From: JBBRTJ01 sp038244535
Lineage (GTDB): Bacteria; Actinomycetota; Acidimicrobiia; Acidimicrobiales; Ilumatobacteraceae
DNA: 46,420 bases
Direction: 5' to 3'
NCBI GenBank assembly: GCA_038244535.1
Contig: JBBRTJ010000015.1
Location: forward strand, 1 to 46,420
Shown here: positions 1 through 7,193 of the stretch, piece by piece
How positions within the stretch are numbered: the first letter of the stretch is position 1
How the letters are laid out: every line of letters starts with the position of its first letter
The notes under the pieces: generated by a model
The model's input: the letters and a program-made list of their open reading frames with translations, nothing else
Told to the model about the DNA's origin: nothing
The model's database searches: none
Translations under genes and position numbers: made by a program

Positions 1-429
1 ATCAGTCCGGATGTATTTTTGTCCCGGCTTCGCTCCGTAATCCAGTTCAGCACCTTGATGGTCGGCATCATCAAGGCGCCCTTCATGGCGTTGGTCATCG
101 GGCTCATCGCCTCGATCGAGGGACTTGCAGTCGAGGGCTCGGCCGAGTCGTCGTGCCAGCTCCCGATCGGTGGCCTGGCCGGCAAGCCGATCGTCACGAT
201 CGAGGGGCTGTCGCCCACGGGAACCCATCCCCTCCAGCAGGCCTGGATCGCTCAGGAGGCCGCCCAGTGCGGCTACTGCCAGTCGGGGATGATCATGGCG
301 GCGGCCTCGTTGCTCGCCAGCCACCCCCACCCGACCGACGCCCAGATCGACGCCGAGATGGAGAACATCTGCATCTGCGGGACCTACGAGCGCGTACGGG
401 CCGCCATCCACCAGGCTGCCGGCGGCTGA
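1..429 (+). CDS. IorA-type [2Fe-2S] subunit remnant fused to an MlaE-like permease fragment (partial, chimeric)
   Basis: The reading frame is open from base 1 and ends with TGA at 427-429. Codons up to about base 150 read like the C-terminal part of an MlaE-type lipid-transport permease (GIIKAPFMALVIGL, then EGLAVEGSAES). From about base 151 the protein becomes the C-terminal half of an isoquinoline 1-oxidoreductase alpha-type [2Fe-2S] subunit: SCQLPIG, TIEGLS, GTHPLQQAW, the QCGYCQSG cluster motif and a final CIC-GTY motif. The N-terminal plant-type ferredoxin region with its first three cluster cysteines is missing, so this protein could not bind both clusters. The next gene, 10 nt downstream, is the matching large subunit, so the IorA half belongs here and the permease half does not. 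The fragment is also less GC-rich at its start (GATGTATTTTTG). Assembly chimera and real deletion-fusion cannot be separated from sequence alone. Confidence 0.75.
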   Translation: MSPDVFLSRLRSVIQFSTLMVGIIKAPFMALVIGLIASIEGLAVEGSAESSCQLPIGGLAGKPIVTIEGLSPTGTHPLQQAWIAQEAAQCGYCQSGMIMAAASLLASHPHPTDAQIDAEMENICICGTYERVRAAIHQAAGG

Positions 430-439
430 GGGGCTTTCG

Positions 440-2692
440 ATGACTGATCTCGACACCACTCCCGCCAGCATCCCCACCCTCTCTGTGCCGCCGCCTCCGC
501 CCGCGGCAGGCACAGGGACCGTCAGCCGGCGCGGCTTCCTCACTGCAGGAGCCGCAGCTGGCGGCGGACTTCTCATCGGCTTCAACCTCCCGTCGCGCGC
601 CGACGCGGCGATGCGCTTCGGTGCGGGACCGTTCTCCGGTGCCGGCGTCGGGAGCGGCGCCACGACGACCGCCGGTCCCTCGCCGCTCGTCACGACCACC
701 GCCACTGTGAACTCATGGATCGTGATCGGGACCGACGAGTCCATCACGGTGTACATCGGGAGCGCCGACATGGGTCAGGGCGTGCTCACGGCACTGCCCC
801 AGATCGTGGCCGAGGAGCTCAAGGTGGATTGGTCGGCCGTCAATGGTGTCCATGCCCCCGCCAACCCGATCTTTGGCAACCCTGGGTTCGGCATGCAGGC
901 CACCGGCGGCAGCATGAGCATCCGGGGCTACTTCGACCCGCTGCTGCTGGTCGGGGCCGCGGCACGAGAGATGCTCGTGCAGGCCGCTGCCTCGAAGTGG
1001 GGTGTCCCCGTCGCCGGCCTGGTGGCGGCCCACGGCGCAGTCACGCAGACCTCGACCGGTCGCCGCTTCACCTACGGCCAGCTCGCGCCAGCCGCCGCGC
1101 TCCTCACACCGCCGACGTCACCCACCCTCACGGCTCCGAGCTCGTACGCGCTCATCGGTCAGCCCTTGCCTCGTGTCGACCTTCCGGCGAAGGTCACGGG
1201 CAAGGCGGTGTACGGGATCGACGTCAAGGTCCCCGGGATGCTCTACGCGTCGGTGAAGCACTGTCCGAGCATCGGCGGCACGGTCAAGGTCATCCCGCCG
1301 GCTCCGGCCGGCACGATTGCCGTCGTCGACCTCGGCAACGCTGTCGCCGTCGTCGCCGACACCTACGCCAAGGCGTTCAAGGCCGCGGCTGCGCTCAACG
1401 TGACCTGGTCCATCCCTGCTTCGTCAAGGGCGCTCGACGATCAAGCGATCGCGACCAAAGCTCGCTCGCTCATGACCAAGCCGGGGGCGCTGCTGTTCCC
1501 AGCCGAGTCCGACGGTGACGTCACCGGCGGCATGGCCGCCGCCGCGACCAGGCTGAACCTGACCTACTCGGTGCCCTACCTGGCCCACGCCACCCTCGAG
1601 CCGATGAACTGCACGGCTTCGGTGACCGCCACGAGCTGCGATCTCTGGGCACCGACGCAGGCCGCCGCCCTCGCCGTGTTCACCGCTGCCGGGATCACGG
1701 GCCTACCCCTGAGCCAGATCACGTGCACGACGACGCTGCTGGGCAGTGGTCTCGGACGCAAGTTCGAGCAGGACTACATCGCTCAGGCGGTTCGCGTGTC
1801 GAAGGCAGTTGGCAGCCCGGTCAAGTTGATCTGGCCCCGCAAGGAGGACTTCTCTCACGACCAGTACCGGCCGATGGCGATCATGAACATCAAGGCTGGG
1901 CTCAGCGCGACCGGCGCCGTCACCGCCTTCACCGATCGGATCGTGTCGCCGTCGATCCTGTTCCAGCGGGGATGGACCACCGGCTACGACAACCAGGCCA
2001 CTGATGGTGCCACGGCGCTGCCCTACGCCTTTGGCTCGCGGCTGATCGAGTACGTCCGCCACCCGGCCGCGCTTCCCGTGGGGTTCTGGCGGTCGGTTGG
2101 TCACTCGTTCAACTGCTTCGGAGTCGAGAGTTCGATGGACGAGATGGCACTCGCGGCCGGGATCGATCCCTTGGCCTTCCGCCTCGGGCTGTGCACGGCC
2201 AACGCCCGGGCTACCGGGGTGCTTCAGGCCGTGGCGACCCTCAGCGGGTGGTCGACGCCGCCGCCCGCCGGGCACGCACGGGGCATCGCGCTGTCCGATG
2301 CGTTCGGGAGCATGGCAGCTCAGGTCGTCGAGGTGAGCGCCCCGACGGCCACGACCATCAAGGTGCACAACGTGTGGTGCGCCATCGACGTTGGTCGTGT
2401 CGTCAACCCGCGCATCGTCACCCAGCAGATGGAGAGCGGCATCATCCACGGCCTCAACGCTGCCCTGTGGGGGAAGATGACCTTCCAGAACGGGGTCGCC
2501 AGTCCGTTCAACTTCGACGACTACCGCATGCTGCGGATGAAGGACATGCCGCACATCGAGGTGCAGGTGCTGGCCAGTGGCGGTTTCACCGGGGGTGCCG
2601 GTGAGCCGGGCACCCCGCCGATCGCCCCCGCCGTCGCCAACGCATGGTTCGCCCTCACAGGCGCGCGGAAGCGATCGTTGCCTCTCTTCTGA
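440..2692 (+). CDS. IorB-type molybdopterin-binding large subunit of a xanthine dehydrogenase-family hydroxylase
   Basis: This 750-residue protein is the expected length for the large subunit of the isoquinoline 1-oxidoreductase/aldehyde-oxidase branch of the xanthine dehydrogenase family, which hydroxylates aldehydes or N-heterocycles at a molybdenum cofactor. A twin-arginine signal with SRRGFLT at residues 29-35 and a following hydrophobic stretch suggests export of the folded enzyme. Two Ald_Xan_dh-like blocks are visible (GSADMGQGVLTALPQIVAEE and LGSGLGRKFEQDY). Near the C-terminus, GAGEPGTPPIAP places the family's catalytic glutamate at about E722, so the active site looks intact. It lies 10 nt after the truncated IorA partner and would be cotranscribed. 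The substrate cannot be read from sequence. The protein looks complete, unlike its small subunit. Confidence 0.88.
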   Translation: MTDLDTTPASIPTLSVPPPPPAAGTGTVSRRGFLTAGAAAGGGLLIGFNLPSRADAAMRFGAGPFSGAGVGSGATTTAGPSPLVTTTATVNSWIVIGTDESITVYIGSADMGQGVLTALPQIVAEELKVDWSAVNGVHAPANPIFGNPGFGMQATGGSMSIRGYFDPLLLVGAAAREMLVQAAASKWGVPVAGLVAAHGAVTQTSTGRRFTYGQLAPAAALLTPPTSPTLTAPSSYALIGQPLPRVDLPAKVTGKAVYGIDVKVPGMLYASVKHCPSIGGTVKVIPPAPAGTIAVVDLGNAVAVVADTYAKAFKAAAALNVTWSIPASSRALDDQAIATKARSLMTKPGALLFPAESDGDVTGGMAAAATRLNLTYSVPYLAHATLEPMNCTASVTATSCDLWAPTQAAALAVFTAAGITGLPLSQITCTTTLLGSGLGRKFEQDYIAQAVRVSKAVGSPVKLIWPRKEDFSHDQYRPMAIMNIKAGLSATGAVTAFTDRIVSPSILFQRGWTTGYDNQATDGATALPYAFGSRLIEYVRHPAALPVGFWRSVGHSFNCFGVESSMDEMALAAGIDPLAFRLGLCTANARATGVLQAVATLSGWSTPPPAGHARGIALSDAFGSMAAQVVEVSAPTATTIKVHNVWCAIDVGRVVNPRIVTQQMESGIIHGLNAALWGKMTFQNGVASPFNFDDYRMLRMKDMPHIEVQVLASGGFTGGAGEPGTPPIAPAVANAWFALTGARKRSLPLF

Positions 2693-2701
2693 CCCTGACC
2701 G

Positions 2702-3514
2702 TCAGATCACCTTGGTGCCTGGCGGCAACGTGGCCGCCGGCACCTTGGGATCGATCTCAGCGAGCGCGTCGACCAGTAGCTGGGCCACCACGACGTCACG
2801 GACCCACTTGAGGTCGGCCGGAACCACGTACCAGGGCGCGACGTCGGTCGAGGTCGCTTCAATCGCCTGACCGTAGGCGTCCTGGTAGGCGTGCCACTGC
2901 TCATGCATCGCGAGATCGGACGACTCGATCTTCCAGCGCTTCTCGGGATCGTCGATGCGAGCCTGGAGCCGGAGGGCCTGCTCGTCGCGCGAGATGTGCA
3001 GGAAGACCTTCAGGATGTGCGTCCCCTCATCGGTCAGCATTGCTTCGAAGTGGCGGATGTGACCGAAGCGGCGCTGACGCTCCTCGTCGTCGATGACGCC
3101 GGTGAGGTAAGCGGCGACGACGTCTTCATAGTGGGAGCGGTTGAAGATGCCGATCTGACCCCGCGCCGGAGCTGCCTGATGCACGCGCCACAGGTAGTCG
3201 TGGTCGAGCTCGGCGCCGACGGGACGCTGGAAGTGGACCACCGTGCACCCCTGAGGGTTGATGCCCGTGAAGACCTTGCGGATCGTGCCGTCCTTGCCGG
3301 CGGCGTCCATGCCCTGCAGTACGAGCAGCAGGGACCGCCGGTCCTCGGCGAAGAGCCGGTGCTGCAGCGTCGAGAGCCGCGTCACGAGCTGTTCGACCGC
3401 GCGCTGCGCCTCTGCCTTGTCCAGGATGCCGAGGCGGTCGCTCTGGTCGCGCCGGTCAAGGTGGGCCGGATCTCCCGGCCTCACGCGCAGGGAGTGGAGC
3501 TGCGAACGGTCCAT
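2702..3514 (-). CDS. PPK2-family polyphosphate:nucleotide phosphotransferase
   Basis: This is a PPK2 kinase of about 270 residues, the normal single-domain size; the family transfers phosphate from polyphosphate to nucleoside mono- or diphosphates. With the ATG at 3514 as residue 1, the Walker A loop GMDAAGKDG is at about 68-76, the Walker B-like block FNRSHYEDV at about 124-132, and the lid EKRWKIESSD at about 191-200. The RPVGAELDHDYLWR stretch resembles class III/TIGR03709-type members. A TTG at 3523 would add three residues, but it lies inside the TAGCGT box found 8 nt upstream of the ATG, which supports the ATG and a leaderless transcript. It is divergent from the SRAP gene across 36 nt. 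Nucleotide preference cannot be decided here. Confidence 0.9.
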   Translation of the reverse strand: MDRSQLHSLRVRPGDPAHLDRRDQSDRLGILDKAEAQRAVEQLVTRLSTLQHRLFAEDRRSLLLVLQGMDAAGKDGTIRKVFTGINPQGCTVVHFQRPVGAELDHDYLWRVHQAAPARGQIGIFNRSHYEDVVAAYLTGVIDDEERQRRFGHIRHFEAMLTDEGTHILKVFLHISRDEQALRLQARIDDPEKRWKIESSDLAMHEQWHAYQDAYGQAIEATSTDVAPWYVVPADLKWVRDVVVAQLLVDALAEIDPKVPAATLPPGTKVI

Positions 3515-3522
3515 GGGGGACA

Positions 3523-3528
3523 ACGCTA
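3523..3528 (-). promoter_or_regulatory. Candidate -10 box (TAGCGT) of the PPK2 gene
   Basis: TAGCGT on the minus strand ends 8 nt before the ATG at 3514. The spacing predicts transcription starting at or next to the start codon. Confidence 0.6.
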
Positions 3529-3536
3529 GGCCCCGG

Positions 3537-3542
3537 TAGGTT
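3537..3542 (+). promoter_or_regulatory. Candidate -10 box (TAGGTT) of the SRAP gene
   Basis: TAGGTT ends 8 nt before the ATG at 3551. It lies nine bases from the oppositely oriented TAGCGT box, so the two divergent promoters must overlap in their -35 regions. Confidence 0.6.
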
Positions 3543-3550
3543 CTACGGCG

Positions 3551-4285
3551 ATGTGCGGCCGATTCGTCTCTGCCACGCCGGCCGACCAGGTGGCGGCCTA
3601 CTTCGGGGCGGCGCTCAGTGGCGAGGGCTTGGCCCCCTCCTACAACGTGGCGCCCACCAACGACATCTGGGCGGTGGTCACCTCACCGGAGGGCAGGCGT
3701 CTCCTCGAACCGTTCCACTGGGGCCTCGTGCCCGGCTGGGCCAAGGACCAGAACGTCGGACTCAAGATGATCAACGCCCGGGCCGAGACGCTCGCCGAGA
3801 AGCCGGTGTTCCGCAAGCTCCTCGAGCGCCGGCGCTGCATCGTCCCTGCGGACGGCTTCTACGAGTGGAAAGCGGTTGCCCCTGGCTCGCCCAAGGGCAC
3901 GGCGAAGCAGCCCTACTTCATCCATCGGGCCGACGGCGAGCGCTTGGCCTTCGCCGGATTGTGGACCAGCTGGAAGGACCCGAACGGGCCGCCCGACAAG
4001 CCCTGGCTGCACTCGGTGGCGATCATCACCACCTCGGCCAACGCCACCATGGTGCCGATCCACGACCGCATGCCGGCGCTGCTCGCTCCGTCGTCGTGGG
4101 ATCGATGGCTCGATCCCGTCGAGCACGATCTCGTCGGGCTCGGCGCGTTGCTGACGCCAGCGCCCGCCTCCGTGCTGACCATGCACGCGGTGTCGCGCGA
4201 TGTCGGCAACGTGCGCAACAAGGGGGCGTACCTCGTCGATCCGGTCGACCTCGGCGATGCCGGAGGCGGCCTGCTGTTCTGCTAG
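3551..4285 (+). CDS. yedK: SRAP-domain abasic-site DNA-protein crosslink protein (YedK/HMCES family)
   Basis: The 244-residue protein begins MCGRF, so removal of Met exposes Cys2, the residue that forms a thiazolidine crosslink with abasic sites in single-stranded DNA in YedK/HMCES. The other active-site residues sit where expected: N75 in NARAET, E105 in DGFYEWK and H171 in HDRMPALL. WGLVPGWAKD and RRRCIVPADGF are further family signatures. The role is protection of abasic sites at replication forks. The start is fixed by the need for Cys2, and the TAGGTT box 8 nt upstream implies a leaderless message. No SOS/LexA-type box is evident in the short upstream region. It converges with the histidine kinase gene, 22 nt away. 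Confidence 0.95.
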   Translation: MCGRFVSATPADQVAAYFGAALSGEGLAPSYNVAPTNDIWAVVTSPEGRRLLEPFHWGLVPGWAKDQNVGLKMINARAETLAEKPVFRKLLERRRCIVPADGFYEWKAVAPGSPKGTAKQPYFIHRADGERLAFAGLWTSWKDPNGPPDKPWLHSVAIITTSANATMVPIHDRMPALLAPSSWDRWLDPVEHDLVGLGALLTPAPASVLTMHAVSRDVGNVRNKGAYLVDPVDLGDAGGGLLFC

Positions 4286-4307
4286 CCCACGCGGCTGACG
4301 CCGACGT

Positions 4308-5690
4308 TCAGCGCACCGCTGCGGGATAGGCGACCACGGCATCGATGCCGCCACCCGGGGCCGCGTCGAGGCGTACGGTGCCGCCGTCGGCGCGCACGAG
4401 CTTGTCGACGATGGCGAGCCCCAAGCCACTTCCTCCGAGGCCGGTCGCCACCGGATCGGCGCGCCAGAAGCGGTCAAAGGCCCGGCCCCGATCGGCTTCG
4501 CTCAGGCCTGACCCTTGGTCGACGACATGGATGACCACCGAGGGGCCTTCTCCGAGGCGCAACGTCACCGAGGTGCCGGCCGGCGCGACGTCGAGGGCAT
4601 TGGCGATCAGGTTGTCGAGCACCTGGGAGAGCCGCCCGGGGTCGACCTGGGCCTGGATCGGGTGCCCCGGCAGCACGCAGGACAGCGTCACGGAACGTTC
4701 GTCGGCGAATGGCTGCCACATCTGAACGCGCGAGTCGACGACCGGGAGGAGATCGCACGGTTGGGCGGGGGCGGTGGCGCGCTCGGCACGGGCGAGCACG
4801 AGCAGGCCGTCCACCATCCGGCTCAGGCGCTCCACCTCCTCGGTGGCGTCCTCGAGCCCGGCCCGACCCTCGGGCGTGAGCTCGGGGGACAGGTTCTCGA
4901 GCCTGAGTCGCAGCGCGGTGAGGGGGGTGCGCAGCTCGTGGGAGGCGTCGGCGACGAATGCCTCCTGACTGCTGATCACCTCCTCGATCCGGTCTGCCGT
5001 GCGGTTGAACGCCTCGGCCACCGATCGCACCTCAGGCGGCCCTCTTTCGGGGTCGGCGCGCGTCGAGAGGTCCCCTCCCCCGAGCGCCATCGCGCTGGCT
5101 TCGAGGCGGCGCAGGGGGTTCGTGACCGAGCGGGCCACGACCACGCCGACCAAGGCCACGGCGAGGAGCGACACGAGCGACACGAGGCCGAGACGCAACC
5201 AGTAGGACCGCACCCGGGAGTCGACCCGGGTGCTCGGCGAGGTGACCCGAACCACGCCACGGACCTGACCGCCGGACGCCACTGGCACGGCCGCGTAGAG
5301 AAGGTTGCCGCCGAGGGTGGCTGAGGTGCGATCGCCGGAGACTGGCTCGCCGCGCATCGCGGCTTGGATCTCGGGGCGGCCGCTGAAGTTCTCGTTGCTG
5401 GGCGTGAGGCTGTTGGTGTCGAGCAGCAGCGAACCGTCAGGCTGCACGATCACCACTCGACCACCACTCGACGCGCTGTAGTCACGCACCGTGGCCACGA
5501 CGGTGGCGTCGATCAAGCCCCGCTCGATCGACTCCTCGGCCAGCGACGCCACGACGAATGCGTCCCGCTCGATCGCCGACGTTGCCTCGCGCACCTGGCG
5601 CCGCTGAAACGTCACGCCGAGGGGGACGACGAGAACGACCAGTACGAGGGCGACCAGGGCGAGGTAGCCGAGGAGCAGGCGGCGCGTCAC
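4308..5690 (-). CDS. Two-component sensor histidine kinase (OmpR-partner type)
   Basis: This is a 460-residue membrane kinase if the GTG at 5690 is the start. That GTG overlaps the TGA of the response regulator (GTGA), the usual arrangement for such pairs; an ATG at 5744 would overlap the regulator by 58 nt and is less likely. Transmembrane helices lie at about residues 4-26 and 164-187 and bracket an extracytoplasmic sensor domain of about 135 residues. HAMP follows (RSVTNPLRRLEASA), then the HisKA motif SHELRTPLTALRL with phospho-acceptor H251. The HATPase domain shows the N box (LDNLIANALD, N360/N364), G1 (DQGSGLSE) and G2 (GGSGLGLAIV). The kinase should phosphorylate the upstream-encoded OmpR-type regulator. 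The signal is unknown. Confidence 0.93.
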   Translation of the reverse strand: MTRRLLLGYLALVALVLVVLVVPLGVTFQRRQVREATSAIERDAFVVASLAEESIERGLIDATVVATVRDYSASSGGRVVIVQPDGSLLLDTNSLTPSNENFSGRPEIQAAMRGEPVSGDRTSATLGGNLLYAAVPVASGGQVRGVVRVTSPSTRVDSRVRSYWLRLGLVSLVSLLAVALVGVVVARSVTNPLRRLEASAMALGGGDLSTRADPERGPPEVRSVAEAFNRTADRIEEVISSQEAFVADASHELRTPLTALRLRLENLSPELTPEGRAGLEDATEEVERLSRMVDGLLVLARAERATAPAQPCDLLPVVDSRVQMWQPFADERSVTLSCVLPGHPIQAQVDPGRLSQVLDNLIANALDVAPAGTSVTLRLGEGPSVVIHVVDQGSGLSEADRGRAFDRFWRADPVATGLGGSGLGLAIVDKLVRADGGTVRLDAAPGGGIDAVVAYPAAVR

Positions 5691-6346
5691 GCCGGGCTGG
5701 GCGCGACCAAGCGGAACCCGACGCCCCGCACGGTCTCGACCCACCGAGGATCACCGAGCTTGCGTCGCAGCGACGCCACGTGGACGTCAAGGGTCTTGGT
5801 CGGACCGTACCAATGGGGGTCCCACACCCGACCCATGATCTCGCTCCGGGTGCACACGGCGCCCGGATCGTCGGCGAGGAGCGCGAGTAAGCCGTACTCC
5901 TTGGGCGTCAGCTCGATCTCGTGGTGGCTGAGGCGCACTCGGCGCGTGCGTCGATCGAGCTCGAGCGTCCCGATGCGCTGCGGGGCATCCGGGGTCGCAG
6001 TGACTCGGCGCATGACGGCCCGGATGCGAGCAACGAGCTCCCTCAGCCCGAACGGCTTGACGAGGTAGTCGTCGGCACCGACCTCGAGCAGCAGGACGCG
6101 GTCCACCTCCTCTCCCCGAGCCGACACCACGATGATCGGCGTGGCCGACCGGGCCCGCAGGCGCTGGCAGACGATCAGGCCATCGAGGTCGGGCAGTCGG
6201 AGGTCGAGCAGGACGAGATCGACGTCACGGTCCTCGAGGGCAGCGGCGCCTGTCGCCACCCGCTCGACCTCGAAGCCTTCCCGGACCAGACCCTCGGCCA
6301 GGGGGGCCGCGATGCCGTCGTCGTCTTCGACCAGCAGGATCCGCAT
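5687..6346 (-). CDS. OmpR/PhoB-family response regulator
   Basis: The 219-residue protein has an N-terminal receiver domain with acidic pocket D8/D9, phospho-acceptor D48 (LVLLDLRLPDL), a switch serine at about 75 (VVSARG) and K97 (DDYLVKPFG). A C-terminal winged-helix DNA-binding domain follows (IELTPKEYGLLALLA, MGRVWDPHWYGPTKTLDVHV, LRRKLGDPRWVETVRGVGFR). It is translationally coupled to the histidine kinase by a GTGA overlap. No TA-N3-T box sits at the leaderless distance upstream of this ATG, so the operon probably has a leader. The divergent neighbour is a secreted Thr/Pro-rich protein, which could be a target of the system, but no direct-repeat binding site was clear in the ~100-nt intergenic region. 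Confidence 0.95.
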   Translation of the reverse strand: MRILLVEDDDGIAAPLAEGLVREGFEVERVATGAAALEDRDVDLVLLDLRLPDLDGLIVCQRLRARSATPIIVVSARGEEVDRVLLLEVGADDYLVKPFGLRELVARIRAVMRRVTATPDAPQRIGTLELDRRTRRVRLSHHEIELTPKEYGLLALLADDPGAVCTRSEIMGRVWDPHWYGPTKTLDVHVASLRRKLGDPRWVETVRGVGFRLVAPSPA

Positions 6347-6435
6347 TCATCCACGATGGCACGCGGGGGCGGTCGCGCACGAGACCTTGGGAAAGTCCTT
6401 ACCATCCAGGCCTCGCCATGGCATCGTCGTCGCAA

Positions 6436-6441
6436 TAGCGT
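6436..6441 (+). promoter_or_regulatory. Candidate -10 box (TAGCGT) of the Thr/Pro-rich secreted protein gene
   Basis: TAGCGT ends 7 nt before the ATG at 6449 and 4 nt before the ATG at 6446. The usual 6-9 nt spacing in this window favours 6449. Confidence 0.5.
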
Positions 6442-6448
6442 TGTAATG

Positions 6449-7030
6449 ATGAATCGCCGGATGGTCGCCGCTGTGGGAGTCGTGGTGGGGATGGTCAGCG
6501 CGTCGGTGGGTGCCGCTGCGATGAACCTCGGACTCCTGGCCGCGTCGGCGGCCGATCCCGACCCGAGCATCGGTCACCTTGGTGCCGGTTCCTCCGGAGG
6601 GTCGACGACGTCGACGTCGGGCCGCGGGGCACCGGCCGGTCGAGCGGTCGACCTGTTCGACCCGACAACGGCGCCGTTCGACGAGATCGGAGTGGTCGGC
6701 ACGAGCACCGAGGGCTCGCTCGTCGGCTCGACGAGCAGCGTGCTGAGCGGCGGGGCGGGCAGCGGGCAGCCGCTCCCGTCGACGATCGCCCCTGAGACCA
6801 CGCCCCCAACGGTGACGGGCACGGTCCCGAGGACCTCGCCCAGTCCCCCGACCGAGACCACGCCGACCACCCCCGCTACGACCACAACGGCCGCTCCGAC
6901 GTCGACGTCGAGCACGCTTCCCTTCGGAACGTCGACGACGGCCAGCGCGACGACTACGCCCTCGACCACGGCTGCGCCCCCCACCAGCCCTCCGACCACC
7001 GCTGATGACCACCCCGGCAAGGACGACTGA
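6449..7030 (+). CDS. Secreted or surface-anchored Thr/Ser/Pro-rich protein of unknown function
   Basis: I do not recognise a family. The ~193-residue product starts with a short basic segment and a hydrophobic stretch (MVAAVGVVVGMVSASVGAAA) consistent with a signal peptide or N-terminal anchor. The rest is low-complexity and rich in Thr, Ser, Pro, Gly and Ala. The last third is almost wholly Thr/Pro/Ala repeats (TTPTTPATTTTAAPTSTSS), ending in an acidic tail DDHPGKDD. Such stretches usually form extended, possibly glycosylated cell-wall stalks. The frame is open far upstream, but the coding character starts at this ATG, which also has a TAGCGT box at leaderless distance. It is divergent from the two-component operon. 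Confidence 0.7.
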   Translation: MNRRMVAAVGVVVGMVSASVGAAAMNLGLLAASAADPDPSIGHLGAGSSGGSTTSTSGRGAPAGRAVDLFDPTTAPFDEIGVVGTSTEGSLVGSTSSVLSGGAGSGQPLPSTIAPETTPPTVTGTVPRTSPSPPTETTPTTPATTTTAAPTSTSSTLPFGTSTTASATTTPSTTAAPPTSPPTTADDHPGKDD

Positions 7031-7193
7031 CTAGCGCTGGTCCGGCTGTTCGGCGAAGGGTACGGCCGGCTCAGAGAACTGGTCGAAGGTTTGGTGCAAC
7101 TTGTCCTGAAGTTTCCCGACGATGGCGCAGAGTGTCGCCAGGCCCCGGTACGCGGGTCCTCCCGGGCCAGCCCGGAGCACATCGGAGGGTGGA

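Noticed and set aside
5690..5744. ATG at 5744 as start of the histidine kinase
   Set aside because: It would overlap the response regulator by 58 nt and add a non-hydrophobic Arg-rich extension; the GTG overlapping the regulator stop (GTGA) is the better start.
6800..7030. Thr/Pro codon repeats considered as a possible CRISPR or tandem repeat array
   Set aside because: There are no fixed-length repeats and spacers; it is low-complexity coding sequence of a secreted protein.
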